Shown here: positions 51,338 to 60,871 of the stretch, piece after piece | Numbering within the stretch: the first letter of the stretch is position 1 | Layout: every line of letters starts with the position of its first letter | Assembly (NCBI GenBank): GCA_021371955.1 | Contig: JAJFVD010000003.1 | Location: forward strand, 372,001 to 436,000 | Source: Bacteroidales bacterium | Lineage (GTDB): Bacteria; Bacteroidota; Bacteroidia; Bacteroidales; UBA932 | Length of the DNA: 64,000 bases | Direction of reading: 5' to 3' | Notes under the pieces: generated by a model | The model's input: only the letters and a program-made list of their open reading frames with translations | Database searches by the model: none | Told to the model about the DNA's origin: nothing | Program-made: the position numbers and the translations under genes

Positions 51338-52285
51338 ATGCTCGAAATATATTACAAACAAAAAGGACAAGTTGTAACAACATGCGAAATTGACGCCCTG
51401 GATCAGCTGGGGTACGATGACGTACTGTGGATAGATCTTTCTGCTCCAACAGGAGAAGAAAAAAGAGCCATCGAAACATTTTTAAATACCACCCTTCAAA
51501 GCAGGGCACAGGCAGAGGAGATTGAAAGTTCATCGAGGTATTCCGAAAATGAAACGGCAATTTTTGCAAATACAAACTTCCTTATACCGGGCCCCGAGAG
51601 TTATAGTATGGAGGCTGTCTCCTTCATCTTATGCGAAGGTATCATTGTCACTATCCGTCATGTACCTCTGAAAAGCTTTACAGATGTTCAAAGGCGCATT
51701 CTTTCAAATTTCAGGGCATTGCCTACCGGTTATCACATTCTTGTGGGTATTCTTGAAAACAGAATTGACCTTGACGCCGACATGATTGAGCTGATGTCAA
51801 AAGAGATTGCCCAGTACAGTAAAAAAGTGAGTCTGGGTGGTGCAATGGGAGAGGAGTTGCTTTTGGACATAAATCAGCTGCAGGAAAACACAATGCTTGT
51901 GCGGGAGAATGTTGTAGACAAGCAGAGAATGATATCAAGCATCCTTAAGAGCGATAAATTCCCGCGGGACGTATTCGTAAAGCTTAATGTCCTCATTAAA
52001 GACATAAATTCCCTCATTAACCATACCAATTTCAGCTTTGAAAGGCTTGAATATCTTCAGAATACTATTTTAGGTCTGATCAATCTGGAACAAAACCGGA
52101 TAATGAAGATTTTCACATTCGTTTCCCTTCTGTTCATGCCGCCAACGTTAATTGCCAGTATTTTTGGCATGAATGTGAATTTACCAATATTCGGCAACCT
52201 GGCGGACTTTGCAATGGTTATGCTTATAATGCTTATCGCAGTTGGGATTGTTCTGATTTTCTTCAAAATGAAGAAGATGCTTTAA
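51338..52285 (+). CDS. corA: CorA-family magnesium/divalent cation transporter
   Basis: The 315-aa protein has a large soluble N-terminal domain and two C-terminal transmembrane helices. The signature GMNVNLP follows the first helix (TFVSLLFMPPTLIASIFGMN) and forms the pore selectivity loop. The second helix ends with a basic cap (FFKMKKML). Length matches CorA. It transports Mg2+ or related ions. It is 60 nt after mqnA and nearly abuts the convergent MFS gene. Confidence 0.95.
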   Translation: MLEIYYKQKGQVVTTCEIDALDQLGYDDVLWIDLSAPTGEEKRAIETFLNTTLQSRAQAEEIESSSRYSENETAIFANTNFLIPGPESYSMEAVSFILCEGIIVTIRHVPLKSFTDVQRRILSNFRALPTGYHILVGILENRIDLDADMIELMSKEIAQYSKKVSLGGAMGEELLLDINQLQENTMLVRENVVDKQRMISSILKSDKFPRDVFVKLNVLIKDINSLINHTNFSFERLEYLQNTILGLINLEQNRIMKIFTFVSLLFMPPTLIASIFGMNVNLPIFGNLADFAMVMLIMLIAVGIVLIFFKMKKML

Positions 52286-52292
52286 CCGTCTG

Positions 52293-53579
52293 TCAGGCGT
52301 TCTCCTTTTTTGCTACAAAACGGTTGTAAATTATGAGAGACACCATACTGAACAGTCCTATGCAGGACAGAATCAGCCACAAAGTCGCAGGCTGATGAAG
52401 GTTATCGACATACTTTACATATAGTCTTGCGCCAAGAAAGCCTCCGATACTACTTCCTATCACACCGTAAAGAAATGAATATCCCAGATAAAGAGCCTTC
52501 TTGTCTGCCGGGGCAATTAATCCTATATATGAAATAAACTTAGGGTGAGTAGTCATCTCGCCTAGGGTGAATGTCATTATACCCAGAATAAATATCCAGG
52601 GAGAGGCGGAAATAGAGAGTATAAGCATCCCAAGTGTTCCAAATCCTATACCTGTTATCATTGTCGGGAGGGCAGGCATCCGTTTTACTATATTGGAAAC
52701 AACCAGTTGTAGCAGAATAATTACTCCTGCATTAATTACTGTCACATGTTCCACATCAAACTTCCATGAAGGATTTTCCATAAACAGGGCAAGAAACGAA
52801 TTTACCGCAGAGTTCAAAGGTGTCATATCCACATAATCGCGGACATACCACAGCACTGTGCCAAACATTTGGAAATATAGAATCCAGAAGCCGGAATACA
52901 GGAAAATCATGAGTATGAACCGCCAGTCTTTGAGTACCAGAAACATCTCTCTGAATACAAGAGAAAGGCTCTTGTTGCTCCTCTTCCCCTCAGGTTCCTT
53001 ATATAAAAACAGATTTAAGACAAATAATATGGATGCAAGTATTGCCGCCATATAGAAGATATAGCTGTATGACTGGGCTTTGAGAATCGGAACAAGAATA
53101 AGAGGAAATAAAAAGGCTCCGAGGTTTATTGACCAGTAGTATATTCCAAAACCAAGTCCGGAATTGTTTTCATTTGTTGACCTTGCAATTGTCCCTGAAA
53201 TTACCGGCTTGAAAAATCCGGCACCGAGAGCCATTAGCATCAGCGAAATAAAAACGAAAAAGTAGGAGTTGGAAAGGCCTGTGAATCCGTAACCTAAAAT
53301 CATGCATGTAAAAGCGAAGAAAAGCACTTTCCTGTATCCGTATCTGTCTGCAATGGCACCTGCAATAATAGGCAGAAAATAGAGCAGTGGCGGGATTGTT
53401 CCGAGTATTGCCCCGGCCTGTTCCTTTGAGAAGTTAAGGCCGCCTTCTCCGGTACTAAGTATAAGAAAAACAGAGAGAACAGACATAACTCCATAATATG
53501 ATCCCCTTTCGAGAAATTCCATAAATATGACTGTCCAGAAGTTTTTTGGAAATGATTTTAATGTAGATTTTGGATTCAT
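52293..53579 (-). CDS. MFS transporter, POT/peptide-like
   Basis: The 428-aa polytopic protein has 12 predicted helices. The first helix carries FLERGSYYGVMSVLSVFL, similar to the ExxER-type helix 1 of proton-dependent oligopeptide transporters. It is followed by the MFS motif DRYGYRKVLFFAF and YYWSINLGAFLFPLI, comparable to the POT F-Y-x-x-x-N-x-G motif. Peptide uptake is therefore likely but not certain. It is monocistronic and convergent with corA. Confidence 0.8.
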   Translation of the reverse strand: MNPKSTLKSFPKNFWTVIFMEFLERGSYYGVMSVLSVFLILSTGEGGLNFSKEQAGAILGTIPPLLYFLPIIAGAIADRYGYRKVLFFAFTCMILGYGFTGLSNSYFFVFISLMLMALGAGFFKPVISGTIARSTNENNSGLGFGIYYWSINLGAFLFPLILVPILKAQSYSYIFYMAAILASILFVLNLFLYKEPEGKRSNKSLSLVFREMFLVLKDWRFILMIFLYSGFWILYFQMFGTVLWYVRDYVDMTPLNSAVNSFLALFMENPSWKFDVEHVTVINAGVIILLQLVVSNIVKRMPALPTMITGIGFGTLGMLILSISASPWIFILGIMTFTLGEMTTHPKFISYIGLIAPADKKALYLGYSFLYGVIGSSIGGFLGARLYVKYVDNLHQPATLWLILSCIGLFSMVSLIIYNRFVAKKENA

Positions 53580-53643
53580 TGCTTTTCTGAAATTTGCTTT
53601 CTCAAAGATAATTGCTTTTTAGTACCCGGCAAACTGTTATTTA

Positions 53644-53675
53644 TTTGTTCATTTAAAAGAATATATATACTTTTG
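53644..53675 (+). promoter_or_regulatory. promoter of rpsA
   Basis: TTTG (53644-53647), a 20-nt spacer and TACTTTTG (53668-53675) match the Bacteroidota promoter. The leader of about 50 nt before ATG 53735 includes a small TCCC-GTA-GGGA hairpin (about 53680-53690) that could matter for S1 autoregulation. Confidence 0.75.
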
Positions 53676-53734
53676 CAGTTCCCGTAGGGATTATAAATAA
53701 TGTCTAACCACTTGAAGTTCAAACAATTATTAAC

Positions 53735-55648
53735 ATGTCAAAAGAAGTAAAAGAATTGGAACAGGACGATCAGATCGTGATTGTCAACAAGGCTGATGAA
53801 AAACTGGAATCATTTATCGAAGATGATGGTATTTCTGTAAGCGAAGTAATTAAAAAGAAAAAAAGCAATGTTTCCGTAGCAGTTGACAAATTCGACTGGG
53901 ATGCATTTGAGAAAGAGGATGTTTATGATACCGAAAAATCGGTTATCGAAGGCCTTTACGACCAAACACTTTCAAAAGTTAGTGAAAATGAAGTAGTAGA
54001 AGGTACTGTTGTTTCTATCAACAAAAGAGAAGTTATTGTCAATATTGGTTACAAAAGCGAAGGTGTAATCAGTATTAATGAATTCCGCTACAACCCCGAA
54101 CTGGCTCCCGGAGACAAAGTTGAGGTATATGTAGAGAATGCTGAAGACAAAAAAGGTCAGCTTATTCTTTCGCACAAGAAAGCACGCTCGCTCCGTTCTT
54201 GGGACAGGGTAAACGAGGCATTCGACAAAGATGAAATTGTTAAGGGTTATATTAAGTGCAGAACCAAAGGCGGTATGATTGTGGATGTATTCGGAATTGA
54301 AGCATTCCTTCCTGGTTCGCAGATTGATGTTAAGCCTATTCGTGATTACGATATATTTGTCAACAAAACCATGGAATTCAAAATCGTTAAGATTAACCAT
54401 GAATTCCGCAACGTTGTTGTTTCTCACAAAGCTCTTATTGAAGCCGAACTTGAAGCTCAGAAAGCTGATATTATCGGTAAACTTGAAAAAGGACAAATAC
54501 TTGAAGGTATTGTTAAAAATATCACATCGTACGGTGTATTCATTGACCTTGGCGGTGTAGATGGTCTTATCCACATTACTGACCTCTCATGGGGCAGAAT
54601 CAACCATCCGGAAGAAGTTGTTCAACTCGATCAGAAGATCAATGTTGTTATTCTGGATTTTGACGATACCAAGAAGAGAATCGCACTTGGTCTTAAACAA
54701 CTTAGTTCACATCCTTGGGATGCACTTGATGCAACTCTTCAGGTTGGCGACAAAGTTAAAGGCAAAGTTGTTGTTATTGCCGATTACGGTGCATTTATCG
54801 AAATTCAGCCCGGTGTTGAAGGTCTTATCCACGTGTCAGAAATGTCATGGTCGCTCCACCTTCGCAGTGCACAGGATTTCCTTACTGTCGGAGACGAAGT
54901 TGAAGCAGTTATCCTTACTCTTGACAGAGATGAGAGAAAAATGTCACTTGGCATTAAGCAACTTAAAAATGATCCTTGGGCAACAATTGCAGAAAAATAT
55001 CCTGTTGGAACCAAATGCACAGCAACAGTGCGCAACTTTACAAACTTCGGAGTTTTTGTAGAACTCGAAGAGGGCGTAGATGGTCTGGTTCATATCAGCG
55101 ATCTTTCTTGGACCAAGAAGGTTAAACATCCTTCAGAGTTTACATCAGTTGGTGAAAAACTAGAGGTTGTTGTTCTTGAAGTAGATCAGGAAAACCGTCG
55201 TTTGAGTCTTGGTCACAAACAACTTGAAGAAAACCCTTGGGATGTATTCGAAACAGTTTTTGTTCCGGGTTCGGTTCATGAAGGCACTATCACTGCATTC
55301 GTAGATAAAGGTGCAAATGTAGCCCTTCAATACGGTGTTGAAGGTTATGTAAGTTTGAGAAATCTTGTAAAAGAGGACGGAAATACTGCTAAGGTTGAGG
55401 AAAAACTTGATTTCAAGATTCTTGAGTTCAATAAATCGACCAAGAGAATTGTTCTTTCTCACTCAAAGATTGCCGATGATGTAAAGAAGGAAGAGGTTGT
55501 GAAAGAGAAGATTGAAGAGGGTGACACAACTCAGAAAGCTGTTAAGAAACTTAAGGCAAACCTTGAAAAAACAACACTTGGCGATATCAGCGAACTTGCA
55601 GCTCTAAAGAGCGAAATGGAAAGCAAAGATTTGGCTAACAACAAATAA
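53735..55648 (+). CDS. rpsA: 30S ribosomal protein S1
   Basis: The 637-aa protein contains six S1 RNA-binding domains starting near VVEGTVVSINKREV, EIVKGYIKCRTKGG, QILEGIVKNITSYGVFID, KVKGKVVVIADYGAFIE, KCTATVRNFTNFGVFVE and VHEGTITAFVDKG. Acidic N-terminal and lysine-rich C-terminal extensions make it longer than E. coli S1 (557 aa). S1 recruits mRNA to the 30S subunit. Bacteroidota use weak Shine-Dalgarno sites, so S1 is important here. Its last base overlaps the rnz start. Confidence 0.97.
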   Translation: MSKEVKELEQDDQIVIVNKADEKLESFIEDDGISVSEVIKKKKSNVSVAVDKFDWDAFEKEDVYDTEKSVIEGLYDQTLSKVSENEVVEGTVVSINKREVIVNIGYKSEGVISINEFRYNPELAPGDKVEVYVENAEDKKGQLILSHKKARSLRSWDRVNEAFDKDEIVKGYIKCRTKGGMIVDVFGIEAFLPGSQIDVKPIRDYDIFVNKTMEFKIVKINHEFRNVVVSHKALIEAELEAQKADIIGKLEKGQILEGIVKNITSYGVFIDLGGVDGLIHITDLSWGRINHPEEVVQLDQKINVVILDFDDTKKRIALGLKQLSSHPWDALDATLQVGDKVKGKVVVIADYGAFIEIQPGVEGLIHVSEMSWSLHLRSAQDFLTVGDEVEAVILTLDRDERKMSLGIKQLKNDPWATIAEKYPVGTKCTATVRNFTNFGVFVELEEGVDGLVHISDLSWTKKVKHPSEFTSVGEKLEVVVLEVDQENRRLSLGHKQLEENPWDVFETVFVPGSVHEGTITAFVDKGANVALQYGVEGYVSLRNLVKEDGNTAKVEEKLDFKILEFNKSTKRIVLSHSKIADDVKKEEVVKEKIEEGDTTQKAVKKLKANLEKTTLGDISELAALKSEMESKDLANNK

Positions 55649-56589
55649 TGAAATTCTCCCTAACAACTCTGGGCACAGCATCTGCTTTGCCCACAGTCAA
55701 CAGGTTTCCAAGCGCTCATGTTCTCAATGTTCATGAGCGTTTGTTCTTAATTGACTGTGGAGAGGGTTGTCAGATACAGTTGAGAAAGTATGGATTTTCT
55801 TTTCTTAAAATACAGGAGGTTTTTATCTCACATGTACACGGGGACCATATTTTCGGGATTTACGGACTTCTATCAACTATGTCCATGCTCGGCCGCACGG
55901 CGGAGCTATTCATTTATGCACCAAAGGTATTTAAAGATATTCTCAAATCGTTTCTTAAGCATTTTGGCGATGGATTCAAATATAAAATCACTCATATTGT
56001 AATAAATGTGAAAAGTCCGGAATTGCTGTATGAAACTAAAAGTATAGAAATACTGGCTTTCCCTTTAAATCACAGGACAGACTGTTTCGGATTCCTTTTC
56101 CGCGAAAAGGCACCTTTGCGGAATGTCATTAAATACATGATTGAAAAACATAATCTCACTCTCTTTGAAATTGCAAGGCTTAAAGAGGGCGCAAACGTCG
56201 AAAGAGAAGACGGTGAAATTTTGAAGAGCGAGGAACTGACATATATCCCGTTTGTTCCAAGATCATTTGCATACTGCAGCGATACATCTCCTTTTCCCGA
56301 GCTTTCTGAGTATGTAAAGGGAGTTGATCTTCTTTATCATGAGGCAACATTTACAGAAGAGACAAAAGCTCTTGCAGAAACCACTATGCATTCAACTGCA
56401 CTTCAGGCTGCAGAAACTGCTCTTAATGCGGATGCAAAAAAACTTGTACTCGGGCATTTCTCTTCACGTTACAGAGATGCCTCGGTTTTTCTGAATGAGG
56501 CACAAGCCATCTTCCGGGAAACCTACCTTGCCCAGGAGGGAAGAGAATTTGAGATTCCTGTTTCGCTTAATTCGGGGCACAATTCTTGA
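55648..56589 (+). CDS. rnz: ribonuclease Z
   Basis: The 313-aa metallo-beta-lactamase-fold nuclease cuts the 3' trailers of tRNA precursors. The metal motif HVHGDH lies at 62-67, the tRNase Z-specific N-terminus is LGTASALPTVNRFPSAHVLN, and later ligands occur in YCSDTSPFPEL and LGHFSSRY. Both tRNAs in this window lack encoded CCA, which fits a need for RNase Z. ATG overlaps the rpsA TAA (TAATG). Confidence 0.95.
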   Translation: MKFSLTTLGTASALPTVNRFPSAHVLNVHERLFLIDCGEGCQIQLRKYGFSFLKIQEVFISHVHGDHIFGIYGLLSTMSMLGRTAELFIYAPKVFKDILKSFLKHFGDGFKYKITHIVINVKSPELLYETKSIEILAFPLNHRTDCFGFLFREKAPLRNVIKYMIEKHNLTLFEIARLKEGANVEREDGEILKSEELTYIPFVPRSFAYCSDTSPFPELSEYVKGVDLLYHEATFTEETKALAETTMHSTALQAAETALNADAKKLVLGHFSSRYRDASVFLNEAQAIFRETYLAQEGREFEIPVSLNSGHNS

Positions 56590-56607
56590 CTATAATTGCT
56601 ATAAAAC

Positions 56608-58218
56608 ATGAGATTTAAAAATTACTTATTGCCGCTTCTTGTTCTGATGCTTCTCTTTTCTGTTAAGATGTCAGCTCAAAAAGAGATAGAGCTGAATAAC
56701 CAGCTTAATAAATTCGGTCAGACTATTTTCTATATAAACCAATACTATCTGGATACCGTAAATAATGAAAAACTTATTGAAAAGGCAATTATTTCGGCTC
56801 TTGGACAACTGGACCCGCACTCGTCCTATATTTCTGCCAGTGATGTAAAGTCAATGAATGAACCGCTTGAAGGCAATTTCGAAGGCGTTGGGATTGAATT
56901 CTCACTCGTACGCGATACGCTCACAGTTGTCAACCCAATTTCCGGAGGGCCATGTGAAAGGGTGGGAGTTCGTGCAGGAGACAAAATTGTTGCGGTGAAC
57001 GGAGAAAAAATTGCGTCTGTAGGTATTACTAACGAAAAGGTTTTTAAATACCTGAGAGGAGAAAAAGGTACAAAAGTTATTTTAAGCATAGTAAGAAAGG
57101 GTTTTGGCAACGAATTTACTTTTGAAGTTGTCAGGGATAAAATCCCAATTACCAGTATGGATGCAGCTTATGAAGTTGAACCCGGGATACTGTATATAAA
57201 ACTTAGCCGCTTTGCTGCAAATTCAAATATAGAGATAGAAAACGCAATAGCAGGTCTAAAGATAAAAGAGATTAAAGGCGTTATTCTGGACCTCAGAGGC
57301 AATTCGGGAGGGTACCTTGGAACAGCGATGGAAATTGCCAATATGTTTCTGGAGAATGGCCAGACAATAGTTTATACAGAGGGCAGGAAAATGCCGAAAA
57401 TGGAAGAGCATTCCAATGGAAAGGGATTTTTCAGAAAGGGTCCGCTTGCTGTTTTAATAGACGAAGGTTCGGCATCTGCCAGTGAAATTGTGGCAGGAGC
57501 AATTCAGGACTGGGATCGCGGATATATTCTCGGAAGAAGGTCTTTTGGAAAAGGTCTGGTGCAACAGATGCTGCCTCTTCCGGACGGTTCTCAGCTCCGT
57601 CTCACTATCGCCAGATACCATACACCATCCGGCAGAGTTATTCAATCTCCCTATCAACCCGGAGATGCCGACAAATACTATAAGGCTATTTACGAAAGAT
57701 ACTCTAAAGGCGAATATTTCAGTCGTGACAGCATACATTTTCCCGATTCTCTCAAGTATAAAACGATGATTAAGGGAAGAACCGTGTACGGCGGAGGCGG
57801 AATTATGCCAGATTTCTTTATTCCTGCGGATACTACAAAATATACCAACTATTATGGAAGCCTGCTAAGAAGAGGCATATTACTTGACTATATGAACGAC
57901 CTGTCCGACTCTCAAAGGTTGCAGTGGCAAAAAACATATACATCATTTGAGAAGTTCGACAAGGAATTTGTTGCAGACAGTAAAATGACCGATGGGCTGA
58001 TAAAGTTTGCAGAGGGTAGGGGCGTTCCTTTTAAACAGAATGAATTTGAAATTTCCAAAAATGAAATTTCACTTTTCATGAAGGCACTTGCTGCAAGGAG
58101 AGTATTCGGCCCAAATGCCTATTTCATGGTAATAAACAAGGGCGACGACCCTGTGTTTCAAAAAGCGTTAAAAATAATTACGGGAAAAGAAATTCCTGAA
58201 GCCGGATTACAACTTTAA
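56608..58218 (+). CDS. S41 family C-terminal processing peptidase
   Basis: The 536-aa protein is exported (signal peptide ending KMSAQ). It has a PDZ domain at about 85-175 (GVGIEFSLVRDTLTVVNPISGGPCERVGVRAGDKIVAVNGE) that binds C-termini, then the S41 catalytic core with the Ser nucleophile in DEGSASASEIV (285-294) and the Lys in FGKGLVQQ. A C-terminal region of about 130 residues follows. It should cleave periplasmic proteins such as cell-wall hydrolases or tagged proteins. It overlaps the convergent mltG gene by 12 nt. Confidence 0.93.
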   Translation: MRFKNYLLPLLVLMLLFSVKMSAQKEIELNNQLNKFGQTIFYINQYYLDTVNNEKLIEKAIISALGQLDPHSSYISASDVKSMNEPLEGNFEGVGIEFSLVRDTLTVVNPISGGPCERVGVRAGDKIVAVNGEKIASVGITNEKVFKYLRGEKGTKVILSIVRKGFGNEFTFEVVRDKIPITSMDAAYEVEPGILYIKLSRFAANSNIEIENAIAGLKIKEIKGVILDLRGNSGGYLGTAMEIANMFLENGQTIVYTEGRKMPKMEEHSNGKGFFRKGPLAVLIDEGSASASEIVAGAIQDWDRGYILGRRSFGKGLVQQMLPLPDGSQLRLTIARYHTPSGRVIQSPYQPGDADKYYKAIYERYSKGEYFSRDSIHFPDSLKYKTMIKGRTVYGGGGIMPDFFIPADTTKYTNYYGSLLRRGILLDYMNDLSDSQRLQWQKTYTSFEKFDKEFVADSKMTDGLIKFAEGRGVPFKQNEFEISKNEISLFMKALAARRVFGPNAYFMVINKGDDPVFQKALKIITGKEIPEAGLQL

Positions 58219-59226
58219 TTTGCTTATAGCTTTCTGGTAAGCTCTTGCATTTTTGTGGTGTTCAGCAAGTGTGGCTGCAAATGTATGTGACCCGTCAAGC
58301 TCCGGTTTTGCGCAAAAGTAGAGAAAATTGTGATTCTCGTAATCTAAAACCCCGTCAATAGCAGGTACAGGAGGAATTGTAATGGGGCCCGGGGGCAATC
58401 CTCGGTATTTATATGTATTGTAAGGAGAATCAATCTTAAGGTGCTTAAAAAGGATTCTTTTTATTGAAGGGTCATTTACTGCGAATTTTATTGTAGGATC
58501 TGCCTGAAGGGCAACTCCGCTTTTAAGTCTGTTTAAATATACTCCGGCAATTATAGGATATTCCTTTTTAAGATTGCTCTCTTCGGAAACAATTGATGCC
58601 AGAGTTATAACCTCCTCCGGAGTTAGTCCTGCCGATTTGGCTTTTGCCATCCTGCTTGTGTTCCAGAACTTGTCGTACTCTTTTTTGAATCTGAGTGCAA
58701 GTTCACGGGGTGATACTGTCCAGTAGAATTCGTAGGTATTTGGGAGGAACATTGCGATAAAGGTCTCGGGGCGAAACCCAAGAGAGTCTGCAAATTCTTT
58801 GTTGTTAAGCATTTCGGCCATAGAGGCAGAGTCACACTCAATTTTGCGGGCGAGTACAGATGCCAGCTTTTCTTTAGTCCGGATGTTGCCGGAAATAGTG
58901 ATATTAAGAGGTGTCTGCCATCCGTATTTTATAGCTCTCACCAGCTCTCTGTTTCCCATACCGGGTTTGATGCGGTATCTGCCGGGTTTAAACGATTCCT
59001 TCAAATCCTCAAAGCGGGCAACTTTCTTGAATTTGCCCATGTTTTTTATAACCTTCATTGAGTTGAGACTGTCAATAACACTATTGTAATCAGAACCATG
59101 CGGGATAAGCAGAAAAGCCTCTTTCCCGGTGGTATTCGGCTTAAACAGTACAGAATATCCATAGTAAGCAGTAACTGAAATAATGAGTATTATTATAAAC
59201 GCAGTGCCCGATATAATCCGCTTCAT
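58207..59226 (-). CDS. mltG: endolytic murein transglycosylase MltG
   Basis: The 339-aa protein has one N-terminal membrane helix (ISGTAFIIILIISVTAYYGYSVLF), a LysM-like region and the YceG catalytic domain. The active-site Glu is in ITLASIVSEESNLKKEYP, followed by the characteristic VYLNRLKSGVALQADPTIKFA and GLPPGPITIPPVPAID. MltG cuts nascent glycan strands and sets their length. It follows the glucosaminidase gene by 1 nt, and the two form a wall-hydrolase operon. Confidence 0.96.
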   Translation of the reverse strand: MKRIISGTAFIIILIISVTAYYGYSVLFKPNTTGKEAFLLIPHGSDYNSVIDSLNSMKVIKNMGKFKKVARFEDLKESFKPGRYRIKPGMGNRELVRAIKYGWQTPLNITISGNIRTKEKLASVLARKIECDSASMAEMLNNKEFADSLGFRPETFIAMFLPNTYEFYWTVSPRELALRFKKEYDKFWNTSRMAKAKSAGLTPEEVITLASIVSEESNLKKEYPIIAGVYLNRLKSGVALQADPTIKFAVNDPSIKRILFKHLKIDSPYNTYKYRGLPPGPITIPPVPAIDGVLDYENHNFLYFCAKPELDGSHTFAATLAEHHKNARAYQKAISKLKL

Positions 59227-59227
59227 A

Positions 59228-60166
59228 TTATCGAAGTATTATTATTTGACCGGCCTCTGGTTCTGAGCCGGATTTCATATTGTTCATTTTATACAGATAC
59301 TTGAGTTGTATGGCATATCTCTGTGAAAGTTCATACATGGTATCACCGGCATCGGTAATATGTTTTTCGAGGAGAGGTTCTGCTTTCTTCTTCTTTTTCT
59401 CAACATAAATTATTGTTCCTTCTTCAATTGGCTGTTCATTTTTAAGGTCGTTAAACCTGAGAAGCTCCCGGGTAAAGAGTTTATAATCGCGTGCAAGAGA
59501 AGAGTATGTGTCATTTTTGCTTCCAACAATGTATGCTACCCCATTTTTTTCCAATAATTCCCTGTCAAGGGTAAATTTGTATAATTCGCTGCTTACTATT
59601 GGGTTTGCCTCTTTTGGAGCTTCAATTTCAATCGGACTTGGAGGTATATTTAATGCAAGATTGTCATATTGGGAAAGATTATATTCCTCAATTATCTTTA
59701 TGAGCATTTGAGGATAGTTTGGATTTGTAGCATAACCTGCCTTTTTAAGACCGTGTGCCCACCCCTTGTAGTCATTAATATTCAGCTCAAATAAAAAACG
59801 ATACCTGTCTCTGAATCTCAGAAAATCCGAGTGATCTTTAAATGACTCTTCGTCATCGCTGTATTTTCTGAAACATTCACCGCTGGCATCGTCGTCATGA
59901 TAAATTTTTGGCCCTTCCCAGTTGTGGCATTTTATTCCGAAGTGGTTTCTTCCTTCAGTTGCCAGACGGGAGTTCCCGTCTCCTGACTCAAGACATGCCT
60001 GAGCAAGAATAATGCTTGCAGGGATGCCGCTTGCCTGCATTTGTTTAACTGCCAGTCCCTTGTATTTTTCAATGTACTCCGGCCTCGACATTTTTTGCCC
60101 GATAGCCATTGAGCCTGTGAAAAAGAGGAATATAAGGGCAAATGTATACTTTAGTAAAATATTCAT
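59228..60166 (-). CDS. exported glucosaminidase with LysM domains
   Basis: The 312-aa protein has a signal peptide (LLKYTFALIFLFFTGSMAIGQ). Residues about 28-165 match the glucosaminidase domain of glycoside hydrolase family 73, with the catalytic Glu in LAQACLESGDGNSRLA and GRNHFGIKC plus YATNPNYPQML near its end. Two LysM peptidoglycan-binding motifs follow (SKNDTYSSLARDYKLFTRELLRFN and DAGDTMYELSQRYAIQLKYLYKMN). It should cut the GlcNAc-MurNAc backbone during wall remodelling. Paired with mltG. Confidence 0.93.
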   Translation of the reverse strand: MNILLKYTFALIFLFFTGSMAIGQKMSRPEYIEKYKGLAVKQMQASGIPASIILAQACLESGDGNSRLATEGRNHFGIKCHNWEGPKIYHDDDASGECFRKYSDDEESFKDHSDFLRFRDRYRFLFELNINDYKGWAHGLKKAGYATNPNYPQMLIKIIEEYNLSQYDNLALNIPPSPIEIEAPKEANPIVSSELYKFTLDRELLEKNGVAYIVGSKNDTYSSLARDYKLFTRELLRFNDLKNEQPIEEGTIIYVEKKKKKAEPLLEKHITDAGDTMYELSQRYAIQLKYLYKMNNMKSGSEPEAGQIIILR

Positions 60167-60187
60167 ATCAGAAGTATCTCAGTCGGG

Positions 60188-60195
60188 CAAAATTA
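60188..60195 (-). promoter_or_regulatory. -7 box of the glucosaminidase/mltG operon
   Basis: On the minus strand TAATTTTG matches TAnnTTTG, with TTG 18 nt upstream (60216-60214). It is one base from the cdd -7 box on the other strand. Confidence 0.55.
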
Positions 60196-60196
60196 C

Positions 60197-60204
60197 TAAA
60201 TTTG
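60197..60204 (+). promoter_or_regulatory. -7 box of cdd
   Basis: TAAATTTG matches TAnnTTTG, 22 nt before the cdd ATG. No clear -33 element is visible. Confidence 0.5.
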
Positions 60205-60226
60205 TGATAAACTCAATTAAAAAACT

Positions 60227-60709
60227 ATGTGCCAAAAGAGTATAAGTATATCCTATAAAGAGTACTTCAGGAATGAGGGGCTGGAATTAAAAGACAAAGA
60301 GCTGCTTGACAGAGCAAAAATAGCTTCGGAAGGAGCATATGCACCATATTCAAATTTTAATGTTGGTGCCGCAGTGAGACTATCCAACGGAGAGATAATT
60401 GCAGCGAGCAATCAGGAAAATGCAGCTTATCCGTCGGGATTATGTGCCGAAAGGGTTGCTATTTTTTACGCCCATGCAAAATTTCCCGATGCATCTGTTG
60501 AATCAATTGCAGTAACGGCATCGGTAGGCGGTCATATCTGTGAAACACCCACTTATCCTTGCGGAGCCTGCAGGCAGGTCCTTGCAGAGTCCGAAATGAG
60601 ATCGGGCAGTCCCATACGGGTTATTGTTGGTGGTGAGAAGTTTACGCAGGTTATGGATAGCATATCGGCATTGCTTCCTTTTACATTCGACAATTTACCT
60701 AAGAGATAA
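60227..60709 (+). CDS. cdd: cytidine deaminase
   Basis: The 160-aa zinc enzyme deaminates cytidine and deoxycytidine to uridine forms in pyrimidine salvage. It is the small tetrameric type. The zinc ligands are Cys73 in GLCAERVA (with catalytic Glu75) and Cys112 and Cys115 in YPCGACRQ. The start of the domain is FNVGAAVRLSNGEIIAASNQENAAYPSG. It has its own -7 box. The SRP RNA gene follows with a separate promoter. Confidence 0.96.
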   Translation: MCQKSISISYKEYFRNEGLELKDKELLDRAKIASEGAYAPYSNFNVGAAVRLSNGEIIAASNQENAAYPSGLCAERVAIFYAHAKFPDASVESIAVTASVGGHICETPTYPCGACRQVLAESEMRSGSPIRVIVGGEKFTQVMDSISALLPFTFDNLPKR

Positions 60710-60734
60710 ATTTTCTGAATATTTAAAATTGTAT

Positions 60735-60742
60735 TATCTTTG
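60735..60742 (+). promoter_or_regulatory. -7 box of the SRP RNA gene
   Basis: TATCTTTG matches TAnnTTTG, 4-5 nt before the start of the closing stem of the RNA. Confidence 0.6.
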
Positions 60743-60746
60743 TGCG

Positions 60747-60849
60747 GGGTAAGTCATATACGACCAGCTCCCACTGAACTCCCCCAGGATCGGAAGGTAG
60801 CAAGGGTAGGTGGTTGTAGCGGTGCGATATATTAAGCTTACCCTTTTTT
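60747..60849 (+). ncRNA. ffs: signal recognition particle RNA (4.5S-type)
   Basis: The conserved SRP domain IV core appears as CCAGGATCGGAAGGTAGCAAGGG with its GGAA tetraloop-like apex and asymmetric bulge. The molecule is closed by GGGTAAG (60747-60753) pairing with CTTACCC (60837-60843), followed by TTTTTT (60844-60849), which doubles as the terminator. About 100 nt is typical of small bacterial SRP RNA. It binds Ffh for co-translational membrane targeting. mnmA begins 22 nt downstream. Confidence 0.94.
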
Positions 60850-60871
60850 CTATATATATAGTCCAGGAGTA

